Shown piece by piece: positions 1-5,882 of a stretch of 8,792 nucleotides of DNA. The notes under the pieces were generated by a model. It saw only the letters and a program-made list of their open reading frames with translations. It searched no databases and was not told the DNA's origin. Both the position numbers and the translations under genes were made by a program. Position 1 is the first letter of the stretch. Each line of letters opens with the position of its first letter. Source of the DNA: Candidatus Tayloriibacteriota bacterium (GTDB lineage: Bacteria; Patescibacteriota; Minisyncoccia; Phycocordibacterales; UBA11359); NCBI GenBank assembly GCA_003455555.1, contig DMQX01000019.1, positions 1-8,792 of the forward strand, given 5' to 3'.

Positions 1-12
1 TATAAGAGACAG
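1..12 (+). other. Residual Nextera (Tn5 mosaic end) adapter
   Basis: The first 12 bases, TATAAGAGACAG, are the 3' part of the Tn5 mosaic end used in Nextera libraries (AGATGTGTATAAGAGACAG). The matching reverse-complement adapter closes the other end of the window, which makes chance very unlikely. This is library sequence and not genome; real sequence starts at about 13. Confidence 0.93.
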
Positions 13-76
13 GGATAAAGATTATGACAGTAAACGCGGCAGATGTTACCGCCCAGAATAATTTTAGGTTGATCAT
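13..76 (-). CDS. Truncated CDS: N-terminus of a membrane or exported protein
   Basis: An ATG at 76-74 overlaps the TGA stop of the upstream hydrolase (ATGA overlap), the usual signature of translational coupling. The frame stays open to the adapter junction and gives about 21 genuine residues, beginning MINLKLFWAV and continuing TSAAFTVIIFI. This is one hydrophobic stretch with a single Lys near the start, as expected of a first transmembrane helix or an uncleaved signal anchor. The rest is lost at the contig edge, so no family can be named. It would be the third gene of the hydrolase operon. The overlap and hydrophobicity are seen directly; that it is a real gene is an inference. Confidence 0.5.
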
Positions 77-681
77 ATTAATTGACTTTTTATCATTTCA
101 ACTAATTCAGGAAATTCTTCCTGACCGAAATGTCCACGATCCTCAAAAACAACGCATTCCGCGGTTGGTAATTGTTTTTTGTATTTCTCCAAATCGGCAA
201 ATGGCACCACGGGATCATCTTTACTCTGAAACAAAAATATACGGCCACCTTGTTTTTGGAACAATTTAAGATCGTTCAGTAAAACAAAATCAGCTAAAGT
301 GTACTCCGAATCCACTGCATCATAAGGAGCAGCGACCAAAAAAGTTGCCTTTATTATCTTAGGAAATTTATTTTCTGAGAGATATTTAGCCAAGAAAATG
401 CCGCCTAGAGAATGTCCAACAAAGATGACATTATCATTTAAAAATGGGACAAGCTTGTCGAACCAAATTTTCCATTCTGAATATTTGGCGTTCCATTTGT
501 TTGGCATCTTGGGAGCAATCACTTCAAAATCATCTCCGAGTTTTTCTTGCAGAGAATCTTTCCAACGCCAGCGATTGAAATAATCAACAATCTCGATCAA
601 GAACGATTTTAGGAAAGCCACATACTCGTCGTATGTTTCAAAAGTGTCACCTCCATGAATTACAACTACTTGTTTTTTCAT
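73..681 (-). CDS. Alpha/beta hydrolase, RBBP9/YdeN-like (copy 1)
   Basis: A 202-residue cytoplasmic protein with the serine-hydrolase layout of the RBBP9/YdeN (DUF1749-like) family. The N-terminal strand VVVIHGG carries the oxyanion-side HG at residues 9-10. The nucleophile elbow is GHSLGG with Ser91. The acid is Asp156 in DDPVVPF and the catalytic His184 lies in DRGHF. The triad is therefore complete, so an active esterase or peptidase-like enzyme is plausible, but the substrate cannot be read from sequence. It starts 4 nt after the stop of the paralogue at 686-1243 and its own stop overlaps the next start, so the three genes are probably co-translated. No Shine-Dalgarno site is visible before the ATG, which fits coupling. 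An insertion around residues 15-50 makes it longer than its neighbour. Family assignment is confident; exact function is unknown. Confidence 0.88.
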   Translation of the reverse strand: MKKQVVVIHGGDTFETYDEYVAFLKSFLIEIVDYFNRWRWKDSLQEKLGDDFEVIAPKMPNKWNAKYSEWKIWFDKLVPFLNDNVIFVGHSLGGIFLAKYLSENKFPKIIKATFLVAAPYDAVDSEYTLADFVLLNDLKLFQKQGGRIFLFQSKDDPVVPFADLEKYKKQLPTAECVVFEDRGHFGQEEFPELVEMIKSQLI

Positions 682-685
682 ATCA

Positions 686-1243
686 TTAAACGTTCATAAT
701 CTCTTTTATTTTTTCTAAAACTAAAGGTAATTCTTTATACCCAGCCTTTTCATTTAAATGCTGTCCGTCGTGCACTTTTATTAGTTCTGCCCCAAAACTG
801 TAAGCAAGCTTCTCCGCTTGCGTATACGGCACATGAGGATCATTATCAGAATTTATAGCAACGATCTTATTTGAACATTTCTTTATCTTTTCTTCATCAA
901 ACGGCACTTCAAAAAAGCTGTTGAGTTCAATGAAATGTATAGGGGTAGAAAAACCTGCAACTAGAACTACCCCGCCAATTCTAGTTTTAGGGTTCAAATT
1001 ATTCACGTACTGCAAAATTGCGGCGCAACCTAAACTATGCCCAACAAAAAAAGTGTTTTCATCTGGATTTTTTACTATTGATTGCAGGTATGACAACCAC
1101 TCAGAATATTGAGGCGCTTCAGTATGCGGCATGGCCGGCACAGTAACTTCTATACCAATTTTTTCTAACTCGGATTTCAACCACGGAAACCAATTTTTGT
1201 TTGGGTATCCAGTATATCCGTGAATAATGTAAACTTTTTTCAT
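686..1243 (-). CDS. Alpha/beta hydrolase, RBBP9/YdeN-like (copy 2)
   Basis: A 185-residue protein of the same family and close to its usual length. It opens with MKKVYIIHGYTG, followed by the NWFPWLKSELEKIG segment and VPAMP typical of YdeN/RBBP9 proteins. The nucleophile Ser70 sits in GHSLGC, the acid is Asp135 in NDPHVPY and the base is His162 in GQH. No signal peptide or membrane segment is visible. It is the first gene after gyrA on the same strand, separated from it by the hairpin element at 1257-1376. Its start codon lies only 13 nt from the outer arm of that element in an A/T-rich stretch (TAATAAAAATATAATATG) without a Shine-Dalgarno site. A GATAAT -10-like box spans the edge of that arm, so the element could also affect this promoter. 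It is a tandem diverged duplicate of the gene at 73-681. Confidence 0.9.
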   Translation of the reverse strand: MKKVYIIHGYTGYPNKNWFPWLKSELEKIGIEVTVPAMPHTEAPQYSEWLSYLQSIVKNPDENTFFVGHSLGCAAILQYVNNLNPKTRIGGVVLVAGFSTPIHFIELNSFFEVPFDEEKIKKCSNKIVAINSDNDPHVPYTQAEKLAYSFGAELIKVHDGQHLNEKAGYKELPLVLEKIKEIMNV

Positions 1244-1256
1244 ATTATATTTTTAT

Positions 1257-1376
1257 TATCCGCAAATACAAACACTGTCTGAGGGGACTCACGGACCGCG
1301 ACGGCGGGAGTGTGAAGGAAATTTTCAGCAGAAAATTTACCTGGGCCCCGAACGGTAGCGTTTGTATTTGCGGATA
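1257..1376 (-). repeat. 3'-UTR hairpin element, copy A (after gyrA)
   Basis: Perfect 17-bp inverted repeats (1257-1273 and 1360-1376; TATCCGCAAATACAAAC and its complement) enclose a spacer holding a 57-nt core at 1286-1342. Read on the minus strand, the core is 54/57 identical to the core at 7057-7139 once a 26-nt insertion in that copy is set aside. The gyrA-proximal arm abuts the gyrA stop codon with no gap. Inside the core are an 8-bp hairpin (AAATTTTC-TGCT-GAAAATTT, extended by AGG/CCT) and a GC hairpin CCGC-CGTC-GCGG. No T-tract follows the distal arm, so this is not a standard intrinsic terminator. It may be a 3'-end processing or stability element, a protein-bound RNA or a small mobile repeat; I do not recognise it. 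Confidence 0.85.
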
Positions 1377-3842
1377 CTACAAACAGATAGTAGAGGCAAT
1401 CGAATCCCCATCCCGCAACTTCATAATACGCACACCCTGGGTCTGACGGCCGAGTGAAGGAATTTCTTTAATGTCTAGACGGATGACCTGACTCTTCTTT
1501 GAGATCGCTACCACCTCTTCCTCTTCTTCGGTGACAACACTGGCCCCGATCAATTTGCCTGTTTTTGAAGTTACTTTGAAAGTAATGATACCTGAACCGC
1601 CACGATTTTGAGTCTTGTATTCCGAGCTCTTGGTTTTTTTACCATAACCGTTCTGCGAAATAACCAACATTTCAGAATCAGTCTTGCCTTTCTTGACCAC
1701 ACCGGCACCGATAATATAGTCACCCTTGTCCAGCTTCATACCAATAACTCCGGCAGCAGCGCGGCCCATTTCGCGGACGTCCGATTCTTTGAAACGTATA
1801 GATTGACCTTCGTAAGTTGCCACAAAAATATCATCACCCTTGTCCACAAAGGCTACGGAAATAAGTTCGTCAGCGTCGGCAAGTTTGATCGCAATAATTC
1901 CGGAACGTCGCACATCTGAAAAACTTTCAGCAGAGCATTTTTTGGAAACACCGTTCTTGGTTACCATTACAAGCGACAAAGTGCTGCCTTTAATCTCCTT
2001 TGGCATTGGCAAAATCGAGGTTACTTTTTCTTCCTGATTCAAAGACAAAAAGTTCATTATCGACTTGCCACGAGTAGCACGTTTACCCTCAGGAATATCA
2101 TACATCTTGATCTGATAGGCTTTACCTTTGTCAGTAAAGAACAGCAGGTCGTTGTGCGTGCTGGCTTTCAAGAAATGCGTTACAAAATCTTCCTCTTTAG
2201 TATCGAGGTCAACTACACCAACTCCACCTCGTCGCTGTTTGCGATATTCATCAGGATTGGTACGCTTGATGTATCCACCCTTGGTCAAAACAAGCACGCT
2301 TTCTTCGTTAGGAATAAGATCTTCCATTGAGAATTCTTGCACAGCATGTTTAACGATCTTGGTGCGTCGGTCATCGCCGTATTTTTCCGCAATATCTTTG
2401 AGCTCGCTCTTCACAATGCCCACCAACTTTTTAATATTGCCCAAAATCTCTTTAAGATCTTGGATTAAAGCTTGAACAGCCTTGAGTTCATCCTCGATCT
2501 TCTGTCGCTCAAGTCCGGCGAGACGTGAAAGTTTCATTTCCAAAATAGCGGCCGCTTGTCGATCAGAAAAACGGAATTTGGCCATCAAATTGGCGTGTGC
2601 CGTTGGAGTGTCTTTTGATTTCTTAATTAATTGAATTATTTCATCAATATGATCGAGCGCTTTTTTTAAACCCAGCAAAATATGCTCGCGATCTTCCGCC
2701 TTTCGCAGATCAAATTCGGTGCGGCGGCGAATAACAACTTTTCGGTGATCGATAAATTCTTCGAGAATTGTTTTGAGTGAAAGCGTTTGAGGGACACCTT
2801 TGAGAAGCGCGACCATGTTGTAGTTAAAAGCCTCTTCGAGCTGGGTGTGTTTATATAAAAAGTTCAAGACGGCCTGAGCGTGCGCATCGCGCTTCAAACC
2901 GATCACGATTCGGATATCTTTGGTTGACTCGTCGCGCAGTTCATTAATGCCTTCAACTTTTTTTTCACGAACATGTTCAGCAATCCTCTGAATCAACTCA
3001 GATTTGTTAACTCGATATGGAATTGAAGTAATAATAATTTGGAAAGTGCCCGCCTTGGTCTCGATGATTTCCGCTTCACCACGCACAGCCACGCCTCCTT
3101 TGCCGTTGGCATAAGCATGTTGAATATCTTTGTAACCAAAAGCCACACCTCCGGTTGGAAAGTCTGGACCTTTCACAAATTGCATCAGATCTTCGGTTGT
3201 TGCATCAGAATTATCGATCAAATGGATAGTCGCATCAACAACTTCGCGCAAGTTGTGAGGAGGCACGTTGGAGGCCATACCTACAGCGATACCGAGAGTG
3301 CCGTTCAAGAGCAAATTAGGAACTGCAGCCGGCAAAACGGTCGGCTCTTTGCGCGTGCCGTCATAGTTTGGACGAAAATCCACCGTATCTTTATCAATAT
3401 CTTTGAGCATCTCACCGGCGAGACGCGACATCTTGGCTTCGGTGTAACGCATAGCGGCCGCGGAGTCTCCGTCGATTGAGCCGAAGTTTCCTTGACCCAA
3501 AACCATCGGATATCTCATACTGAAATCCTGCGCCATTTTAACCATCGATTCGTAAACCGCCACGTCGCCGTGAGGGTGATAGTTACCGAGTACCTCTCCA
3601 ACTACGGCCGCTGATTTACGATTTTTGCCGCTCGCTGTGAGCCCCATTTCATTCATCGCATAGAGAATGCGTCGGTGGACCGGTTTGAATCCATCGCGCA
3701 CATCGGTAAGAGCTCGGTCAGTGATGACCGACATAGCATAGTCGATAAACGAACGCTTCATCTCACCTGTTATGTCCTGCGAAACGAGAGCTTTTATCTC
3801 TGCTGCCGGGTCCTGTTTGTCTGCGGATTTATCTTTGGCCAT
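1377..3842 (-). CDS. gyrA: DNA gyrase subunit A
   Basis: An 821-residue type IIA topoisomerase A subunit that breaks and rejoins DNA as an A2B2 complex with GyrB to introduce negative supercoils. The winged-helix/tower region starts near residue 25 ([17 protein letters not shown]). The catalytic tyrosine is Tyr133 in [11 protein letters not shown], preceded by [19 protein letters not shown] coiled-coil and exit-gate region covers about 370-500. The C-terminal beta-pinwheel (about 510-815) has repeated blade motifs, including [33 protein letters not shown] and [12 protein letters not shown]. The GyrA box at 536-542 reads QRRGGVG instead of QRRGG(K/R)G. The quinolone pocket has Val94 and Glu98 where E. 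coli has Ser83 and Asp87. It is slightly shorter than E. coli GyrA and lacks an acidic tail. The ATG at 3842 has no Shine-Dalgarno site and sits 15 nt after a TATAAT box. The stop abuts hairpin element A. Confidence 0.98.
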   Translation of the reverse strand: MAKDKSADKQDPAAEIKALVSQDITGEMKRSFIDYAMSVITDRALTDVRDGFKPVHRRILYAMNEMGLTASGKNRKSAAVVGEVLGNYHPHGDVAVYESMVKMAQDFSMRYPMVLGQGNFGSIDGDSAAAMRYTEAKMSRLAGEMLKDIDKDTVDFRPNYDGTRKEPTVLPAAVPNLLLNGTLGIAVGMASNVPPHNLREVVDATIHLIDNSDATTEDLMQFVKGPDFPTGGVAFGYKDIQHAYANGKGGVAVRGEAEIIETKAGTFQIIITSIPYRVNKSELIQRIAEHVREKKVEGINELRDESTKDIRIVIGLKRDAHAQAVLNFLYKHTQLEEAFNYNMVALLKGVPQTLSLKTILEEFIDHRKVVIRRRTEFDLRKAEDREHILLGLKKALDHIDEIIQLIKKSKDTPTAHANLMAKFRFSDRQAAAILEMKLSRLAGLERQKIEDELKAVQALIQDLKEILGNIKKLVGIVKSELKDIAEKYGDDRRTKIVKHAVQEFSMEDLIPNEESVLVLTKGGYIKRTNPDEYRKQRRGGVGVVDLDTKEEDFVTHFLKASTHNDLLFFTDKGKAYQIKMYDIPEGKRATRGKSIMNFLSLNQEEKVTSILPMPKEIKGSTLSLVMVTKNGVSKKCSAESFSDVRRSGIIAIKLADADELISVAFVDKGDDIFVATYEGQSIRFKESDVREMGRAAAGVIGMKLDKGDYIIGAGVVKKGKTDSEMLVISQNGYGKKTKSSEYKTQNRGGSGIITFKVTSKTGKLIGASVVTEEEEEVVAISKKSQVIRLDIKEIPSLGRQTQGVRIMKLRDGDSIASTICL

Positions 3843-3857
3843 ATGGAATTTCAGTCA

Positions 3858-3866
3858 ATTATATCA
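3858..3866 (-). promoter_or_regulatory. gyrA extended -10 promoter
   Basis: On the minus strand TGATATAAT (positions 3866 to 3858) is a perfect extended -10 (TGnTATAAT). The -35 region at the proper spacing (around 3881-3886, TTCGGG) is poor, as is common for extended -10 promoters. Transcription would start near 3851, leaving a leader of only about 9 nt before the gyrA ATG at 3842, with no Shine-Dalgarno site. Confidence 0.65.
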
Positions 3867-3880
3867 CACTCCTAGTGATA
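3862..3880. promoter_or_regulatory. Operator-like inverted repeat over the gyrA -10 box
   Basis: TATCAC (3862-3867), a 7-nt spacer and GTGATA (3875-3880) form a perfect 6-bp dyad that overlaps the first bases of the gyrA -10 box and its TG extension. The position would suit a repressor or supercoiling-sensitive control of gyrA. It is also part of the repeated module described at 3864-3893, so it may be only a by-product of that repeat. No regulator is identified. Confidence 0.3.
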
Positions 3881-3893
3881 CCCGAAGGGGTAT
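3864..3893 (+). repeat. REP-like hairpin module shared with the S1 3'-UTR element
   Basis: TCACACTC (3864-3871), then after 3 nt GTGATACCCGAAGGGGTA (3875-3892). The same two blocks occur in the same order in copy B (7084-7091 and 7099-7116), 7 nt apart, with one mismatch in the second block (GAA versus GTA). The second block forms a 6-bp hairpin, ATACCC-GAAG-GGGTAT (3878-3893). It lies between the stop of the 3929-4357 gene and the gyrA start, upstream of the gyrA -10 box. As a terminator it is weak because no T-run follows it on the minus strand. Confidence 0.6.
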
Positions 3894-3928
3894 ATTTATG
3901 AACATAAAAAAAGCTTTTTCACACTGTT

Positions 3929-4357
3929 TTATTGTGTAATTTCGCCGCCACTATTTGAATCGCCTGTCAGAGTAAACGCGTCTTTTTGTGGGTTCGGTAC
4001 AGAACCCGCCCCGGTAACCGAACCAGAATCTGTTGAAGTGGTCGTACTATCAGCAGCACTTATAGCACCCACAAATTCTTTGGCGGTGTCTGCGCCGGCT
4101 TTAACTTGATTTATATTGTTCGTTAGGCCGCCCCAACCTTTTGAAAGTACCGCGATAAAAGCTGAAAATGGATTCACGTCCGAATTGGAACTTTCTGCTA
4201 CAGCCGCCGTCGCTTCCGGTGTTTTTTGACCGAAACCAAGTTGAGAAACCATCAGCCACGACCCAAAAATCGCCAAAGTCACAACCGCACTTGTGCCAAA
4301 AGCGATCTGTTTTTTTACGGCCGGAGATTTTTGTCGAAGACTATTAATTAGATCCAT
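3929..4357 (-). CDS. Single-pass membrane protein with Ser/Thr/Gly-rich tail, unknown function
   Basis: A 142-residue protein of no family I recognise. A basic cytoplasmic N-terminus (residues 1-17, with R8, K10, K15, K16) is followed by one hydrophobic helix at about 18-40 (IAFGTSAVVTLAIFGSWLMV). An extracytoplasmic segment follows, and from about residue 100 there is a low-complexity tail rich in S, T, G and D. There are no cysteines and no LPXTG motif. It is likely anchored N-in/C-out. It starts 10 nt after the stop of the lactamase-fold gene, with a weak AGGT 3 nt before the ATG, so the two are probably one transcript. Downstream is an AAAAAGCTTTTTTT tract (about 3903-3917) that could be a weak terminator before the gyrA promoter. 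Such short anchored proteins are common in CPR genomes, but this function is unknown. Confidence 0.75.
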   Translation of the reverse strand: MDLINSLRQKSPAVKKQIAFGTSAVVTLAIFGSWLMVSQLGFGQKTPEATAAVAESSNSDVNPFSAFIAVLSKGWGGLTNNINQVKAGADTAKEFVGAISAADSTTTSTDSGSVTGAGSVPNPQKDAFTLTGDSNSGGEITQ

Positions 4358-4367
4358 AGAACCTATT

Positions 4368-5006
4368 TTACGCCTGTGACGAGAGAACTACAACATCACC
4401 CTCTTTGCCTTCCAAATCTTTTTTCTTGATAGTCAATTTCTCTACCGGCTTTACGTCCTCCGAACCCGACTCTTTTAAGAATTTTGTCAGTGCACCTTTG
4501 TCGCCAACGCCTTCAAAATGCATCGGAATGATCATTTTCGGCTCAAGAGCGGTCGCTAATTTGTTGGCTTCGGCCGCAGTCAGTACGCCTTCCCCGCCAA
4601 TCGGCAAAAAGACAATATCAATATCGCCAAGTGCTTCTTTTGTTTCCGCAGTTAATTCAGAAGTGCCAAGAGCGCCCAGAAAACACAAGTTCATATTTTC
4701 GAGCGAGATGGAATAGATCGTATTCAAGCGGTCCTCGCCACCATATTTTGAAGTAGACTGGAAACCTTTGATAAAAATGCCTTTGATCTCATATTCCCCT
4801 GGACCAGAAACAATAAATGGCATCTTCTCGCCAAAACCGATCTGATCCACGCCGTTAAAATCCGGATTATTTAGACTGACCAGTGCGACATCCGCGCCAA
4901 ATCTAGCAGATTTTAATTTTGAATCTTTTGAAACCGGATTTAAAGCAAGCGAAGCCTCGCCGAACTGGATCTTAAAGAATTCCCCTCCATAATGTGTAAT
5001 AACCAT
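4368..5006 (-). CDS. Metallo-beta-lactamase-fold protein lacking the HxHxDH metal motif
   Basis: A 212-residue protein with the pattern of the UlaG/COG2220-like branch of the metallo-beta-lactamase superfamily. It begins MVITHYGGEFFKIQFG, continues with ALNPVSKD, has GPGEYEIKGIFIKGF at residues 68-82, a strand NLCFLGALG at 106-114, DIVFLPIGGEG at 130-140 and KMIIPMHFEG at 157-166. The canonical SHxHxDH loop is replaced by SLNNPDF at 44-50, so only Asp49 remains and the three histidines are Leu45, Asn47 and Phe50. His163 is kept. It therefore probably cannot bind a normal di-zinc centre and may be a non-catalytic or altered-metal relative. No signal peptide or membrane helix is visible. It is first in a probable operon with the membrane protein at 3929-4357. 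The ATG lies 9 nt from a TACAAT box, implying an almost leaderless transcript. Confidence 0.85.
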   Translation of the reverse strand: MVITHYGGEFFKIQFGEASLALNPVSKDSKLKSARFGADVALVSLNNPDFNGVDQIGFGEKMPFIVSGPGEYEIKGIFIKGFQSTSKYGGEDRLNTIYSISLENMNLCFLGALGTSELTAETKEALGDIDIVFLPIGGEGVLTAAEANKLATALEPKMIIPMHFEGVGDKGALTKFLKESGSEDVKPVEKLTIKKKDLEGKEGDVVVLSSQA

Positions 5007-5015
5007 AGCCCTACT

Positions 5016-5043
5016 ATTGTATCATATTATGGAGATTGACCAA
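5016..5043 (-). promoter_or_regulatory. Promoter of the lactamase-fold gene
   Basis: On the minus strand TTGGTC (5043-5038), a 16-nt spacer and TACAAT (5021-5016). The expected start near 5009 leaves about 3 nt before the ATG at 5006, so the mRNA would be leaderless or nearly so. An AGGG block only 3 nt from the ATG is too close to act as a normal ribosome binding site. Confidence 0.5.
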
Positions 5044-5054
5044 TAAGGCTGAGG

Positions 5055-5082
5055 TTGCTTTTTAAAATCAGGGTGCTAGCAT
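5055..5082 (+). promoter_or_regulatory. Promoter of the orphan gene at 5143
   Basis: TTGCTT (5055-5060), a 16-nt spacer and TAGCAT (5077-5082), with an upstream TG giving the extended -10 TGCTAGCAT. Transcription would start near 5089 and give a leader of about 54 nt. It is divergent from the lactamase-fold promoter. Confidence 0.45.
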
Positions 5083-5142
5083 TTATTGAGATGTACTTTT
5101 TAATTCGTTCTTTCGTAAACCTTTTGCAAAGGGCTATATGCC

Positions 5143-5622
5143 ATGTTAAAAACGCCAGAGAGAAGACACCTTGTCCTAATTTTAAGGCTGGACGACCATC
5201 CACAATGGCACTCGGACAAACTTCACCGCTTGATCAGAACCAGGCCAACCCGCGTCAACGAAAATCTGACCTATTTCTACCCAGTAGTGGACAAGATCCA
5301 GCTCCACCAGACCTTCTCCTATCATCGCAACGCGGTGGTCGTTTTCCAACCAGACCTCCGCCTGGTGAACGGGGATAGCGCAAAATTGTTTTTTAAGGAT
5401 ATGAAGAAAATATTTCCCGATCTGACACTTTTGCAACTTTCACCCAAAGCATCCTTTGATCCTGATCTTGTAACCTGGTGCAATGGAGTTCTCCTCTATA
5501 AGGGCGGGAACCTGCTAGGCGAGACCGTCCTCAAGATCATGCGTAATACGCGCGTTAACCACACGACCCGCGACGTCATGCTCCGACATCTCGATGAGAT
5601 CGTCGGCGATCGAAGCCGATAA
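5143..5622 (+). CDS. Orphan protein of unknown function with its own promoter and terminator
   Basis: A 159-residue protein that I do not recognise. It is basic and soluble-looking, with alternating hydrophobic strands (RHLVLILRL at 8-16, NAVVVFQPDLRL near 63-74, GVLLYKGGNLLGETVLKIM near 115-133), suggesting an alpha/beta fold. It has one cysteine and no signal peptide or transmembrane helix. The ATG at 5143 is preceded by AAAGGG (5128-5133), a Shine-Dalgarno site at good spacing that most genes in this window lack. A strong intrinsic terminator follows at 5664-5705. The codons are visibly richer in G and C than those of gyrA or the hydrolases, so the gene may have been acquired or may be expressed under different rules. 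Overlapping frames in the same region lack these signals. That it is a real gene is fairly sure; its function is not known. Confidence 0.72.
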   Translation: MLKTPERRHLVLILRLDDHPQWHSDKLHRLIRTRPTRVNENLTYFYPVVDKIQLHQTFSYHRNAVVVFQPDLRLVNGDSAKLFFKDMKKIFPDLTLLQLSPKASFDPDLVTWCNGVLLYKGGNLLGETVLKIMRNTRVNHTTRDVMLRHLDEIVGDRSR

Positions 5623-5663
5623 AGAAAGAAAATGTAACCCCCCCCCAAAGCCCGTGGCTGCGG

Positions 5664-5705
5664 CGGATCATGTCTCAAAATGAGCATGATCCGTCTTTTT
5701 ATTTT
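5664..5705 (+). terminator. Intrinsic terminator of the orphan gene
   Basis: Stem CGGATCATG (5664-5672) with CATGATCCG (5685-5693), continued inward past one unpaired base by CTCA/TGAG around an AAA loop, then TCTTTTTATTTT. A run of nine C (5638-5646) lies between the stop codon and the hairpin. Confidence 0.92.
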
Positions 5706-5721
5706 CACCATCTTTCAGCTC

Positions 5722-5749
5722 TTTACATTCCGGTTTTTTCATGTATACT
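5722..5749 (+). promoter_or_regulatory. Promoter of the S1 gene
   Basis: TTTACA (5722-5727), a 16-nt spacer and TATACT (5744-5749), a near-consensus sigma-70-type promoter. The predicted start is near 5756, which gives a leader of about 127 nt to the ATG at 5883. Confidence 0.7.
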
Positions 5750-5759
5750 TTCCCCTATC

Positions 5760-5790
5760 AAAACCGTAATGCGGTTTTTGTTATTTTTAT
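5760..5790 (+). promoter_or_regulatory. Early hairpin with U-rich tail in the S1 leader (attenuator candidate)
   Basis: AAAACCG (5760-5766), loop TAATG and CGGTTTT (5772-5778), followed by TGTTATTTTTAT. This has the shape of an intrinsic terminator but begins within about 5 nt of the predicted transcript start. It may cap and stabilise the 5' end, or attenuate transcription. An alternative reading is that it ends transcription reading through from upstream. Confidence 0.5.
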
Positions 5791-5828
5791 CGGCGCGCCT
5801 TTCTGCTAATCCCGTTGCCTATAGCATG

Positions 5829-5872
5829 TTGAGTCCCTAGACTCGAGTGCGACAACGGAACAGTCTGGTTCC
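5829..5872 (+). promoter_or_regulatory. Two leader hairpins before the S1 start codon
   Basis: The first is TTGAGTC-CCTA-GACTCGA (5829-5846, 7 bp with one G-U pair). The second is GGAAC-AGTCTG-GTTCC (5857-5872). The second ends 10 nt before the ATG at 5883, the intervening sequence is A/T-rich, and no Shine-Dalgarno site is present. In E. coli, S1 represses its own translation through a structured leader lacking a good Shine-Dalgarno site; a similar arrangement here is an inference. Confidence 0.4.
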
Positions 5873-5882
5873 CTATTATCAT

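Noticed and set aside
1441..1473. A stretch inside gyrA that resembles part of the repeat core (ATTCCTTCAC followed by GGCCGTC on the minus strand)
   Set aside because: It is conserved coding sequence for the last pinwheel blade ([11 protein letters not shown]), needs gaps to align and has no inverted arms, so chance similarity is the simpler reading.
1608..3479. Several plus-strand open frames antisense to gyrA
   Set aside because: gyrA is unambiguous on the minus strand, and the antisense frames show no family motifs or start signals.
1377..3842. Possibility that this is topoisomerase IV subunit A (ParC)
   Set aside because: A near-canonical GyrA box and a full six-blade-like C-terminal domain favour GyrA.
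5055..5436. Overlapping plus and minus frames around the orphan gene
   Set aside because: Only the frame starting at 5143 has a Shine-Dalgarno site at good spacing and runs up to the terminator.
5638..5646. Run of nine C
   Set aside because: It may be real or a homopolymer-length error; it lies outside genes and I see no function.
5847..5882. GTG start giving a 12-residue N-terminal extension of S1
   Set aside because: The added residues do not resemble S1, there is no Shine-Dalgarno site, and the segment forms leader hairpins; the ATG at 5883 is preferred, though not proven.
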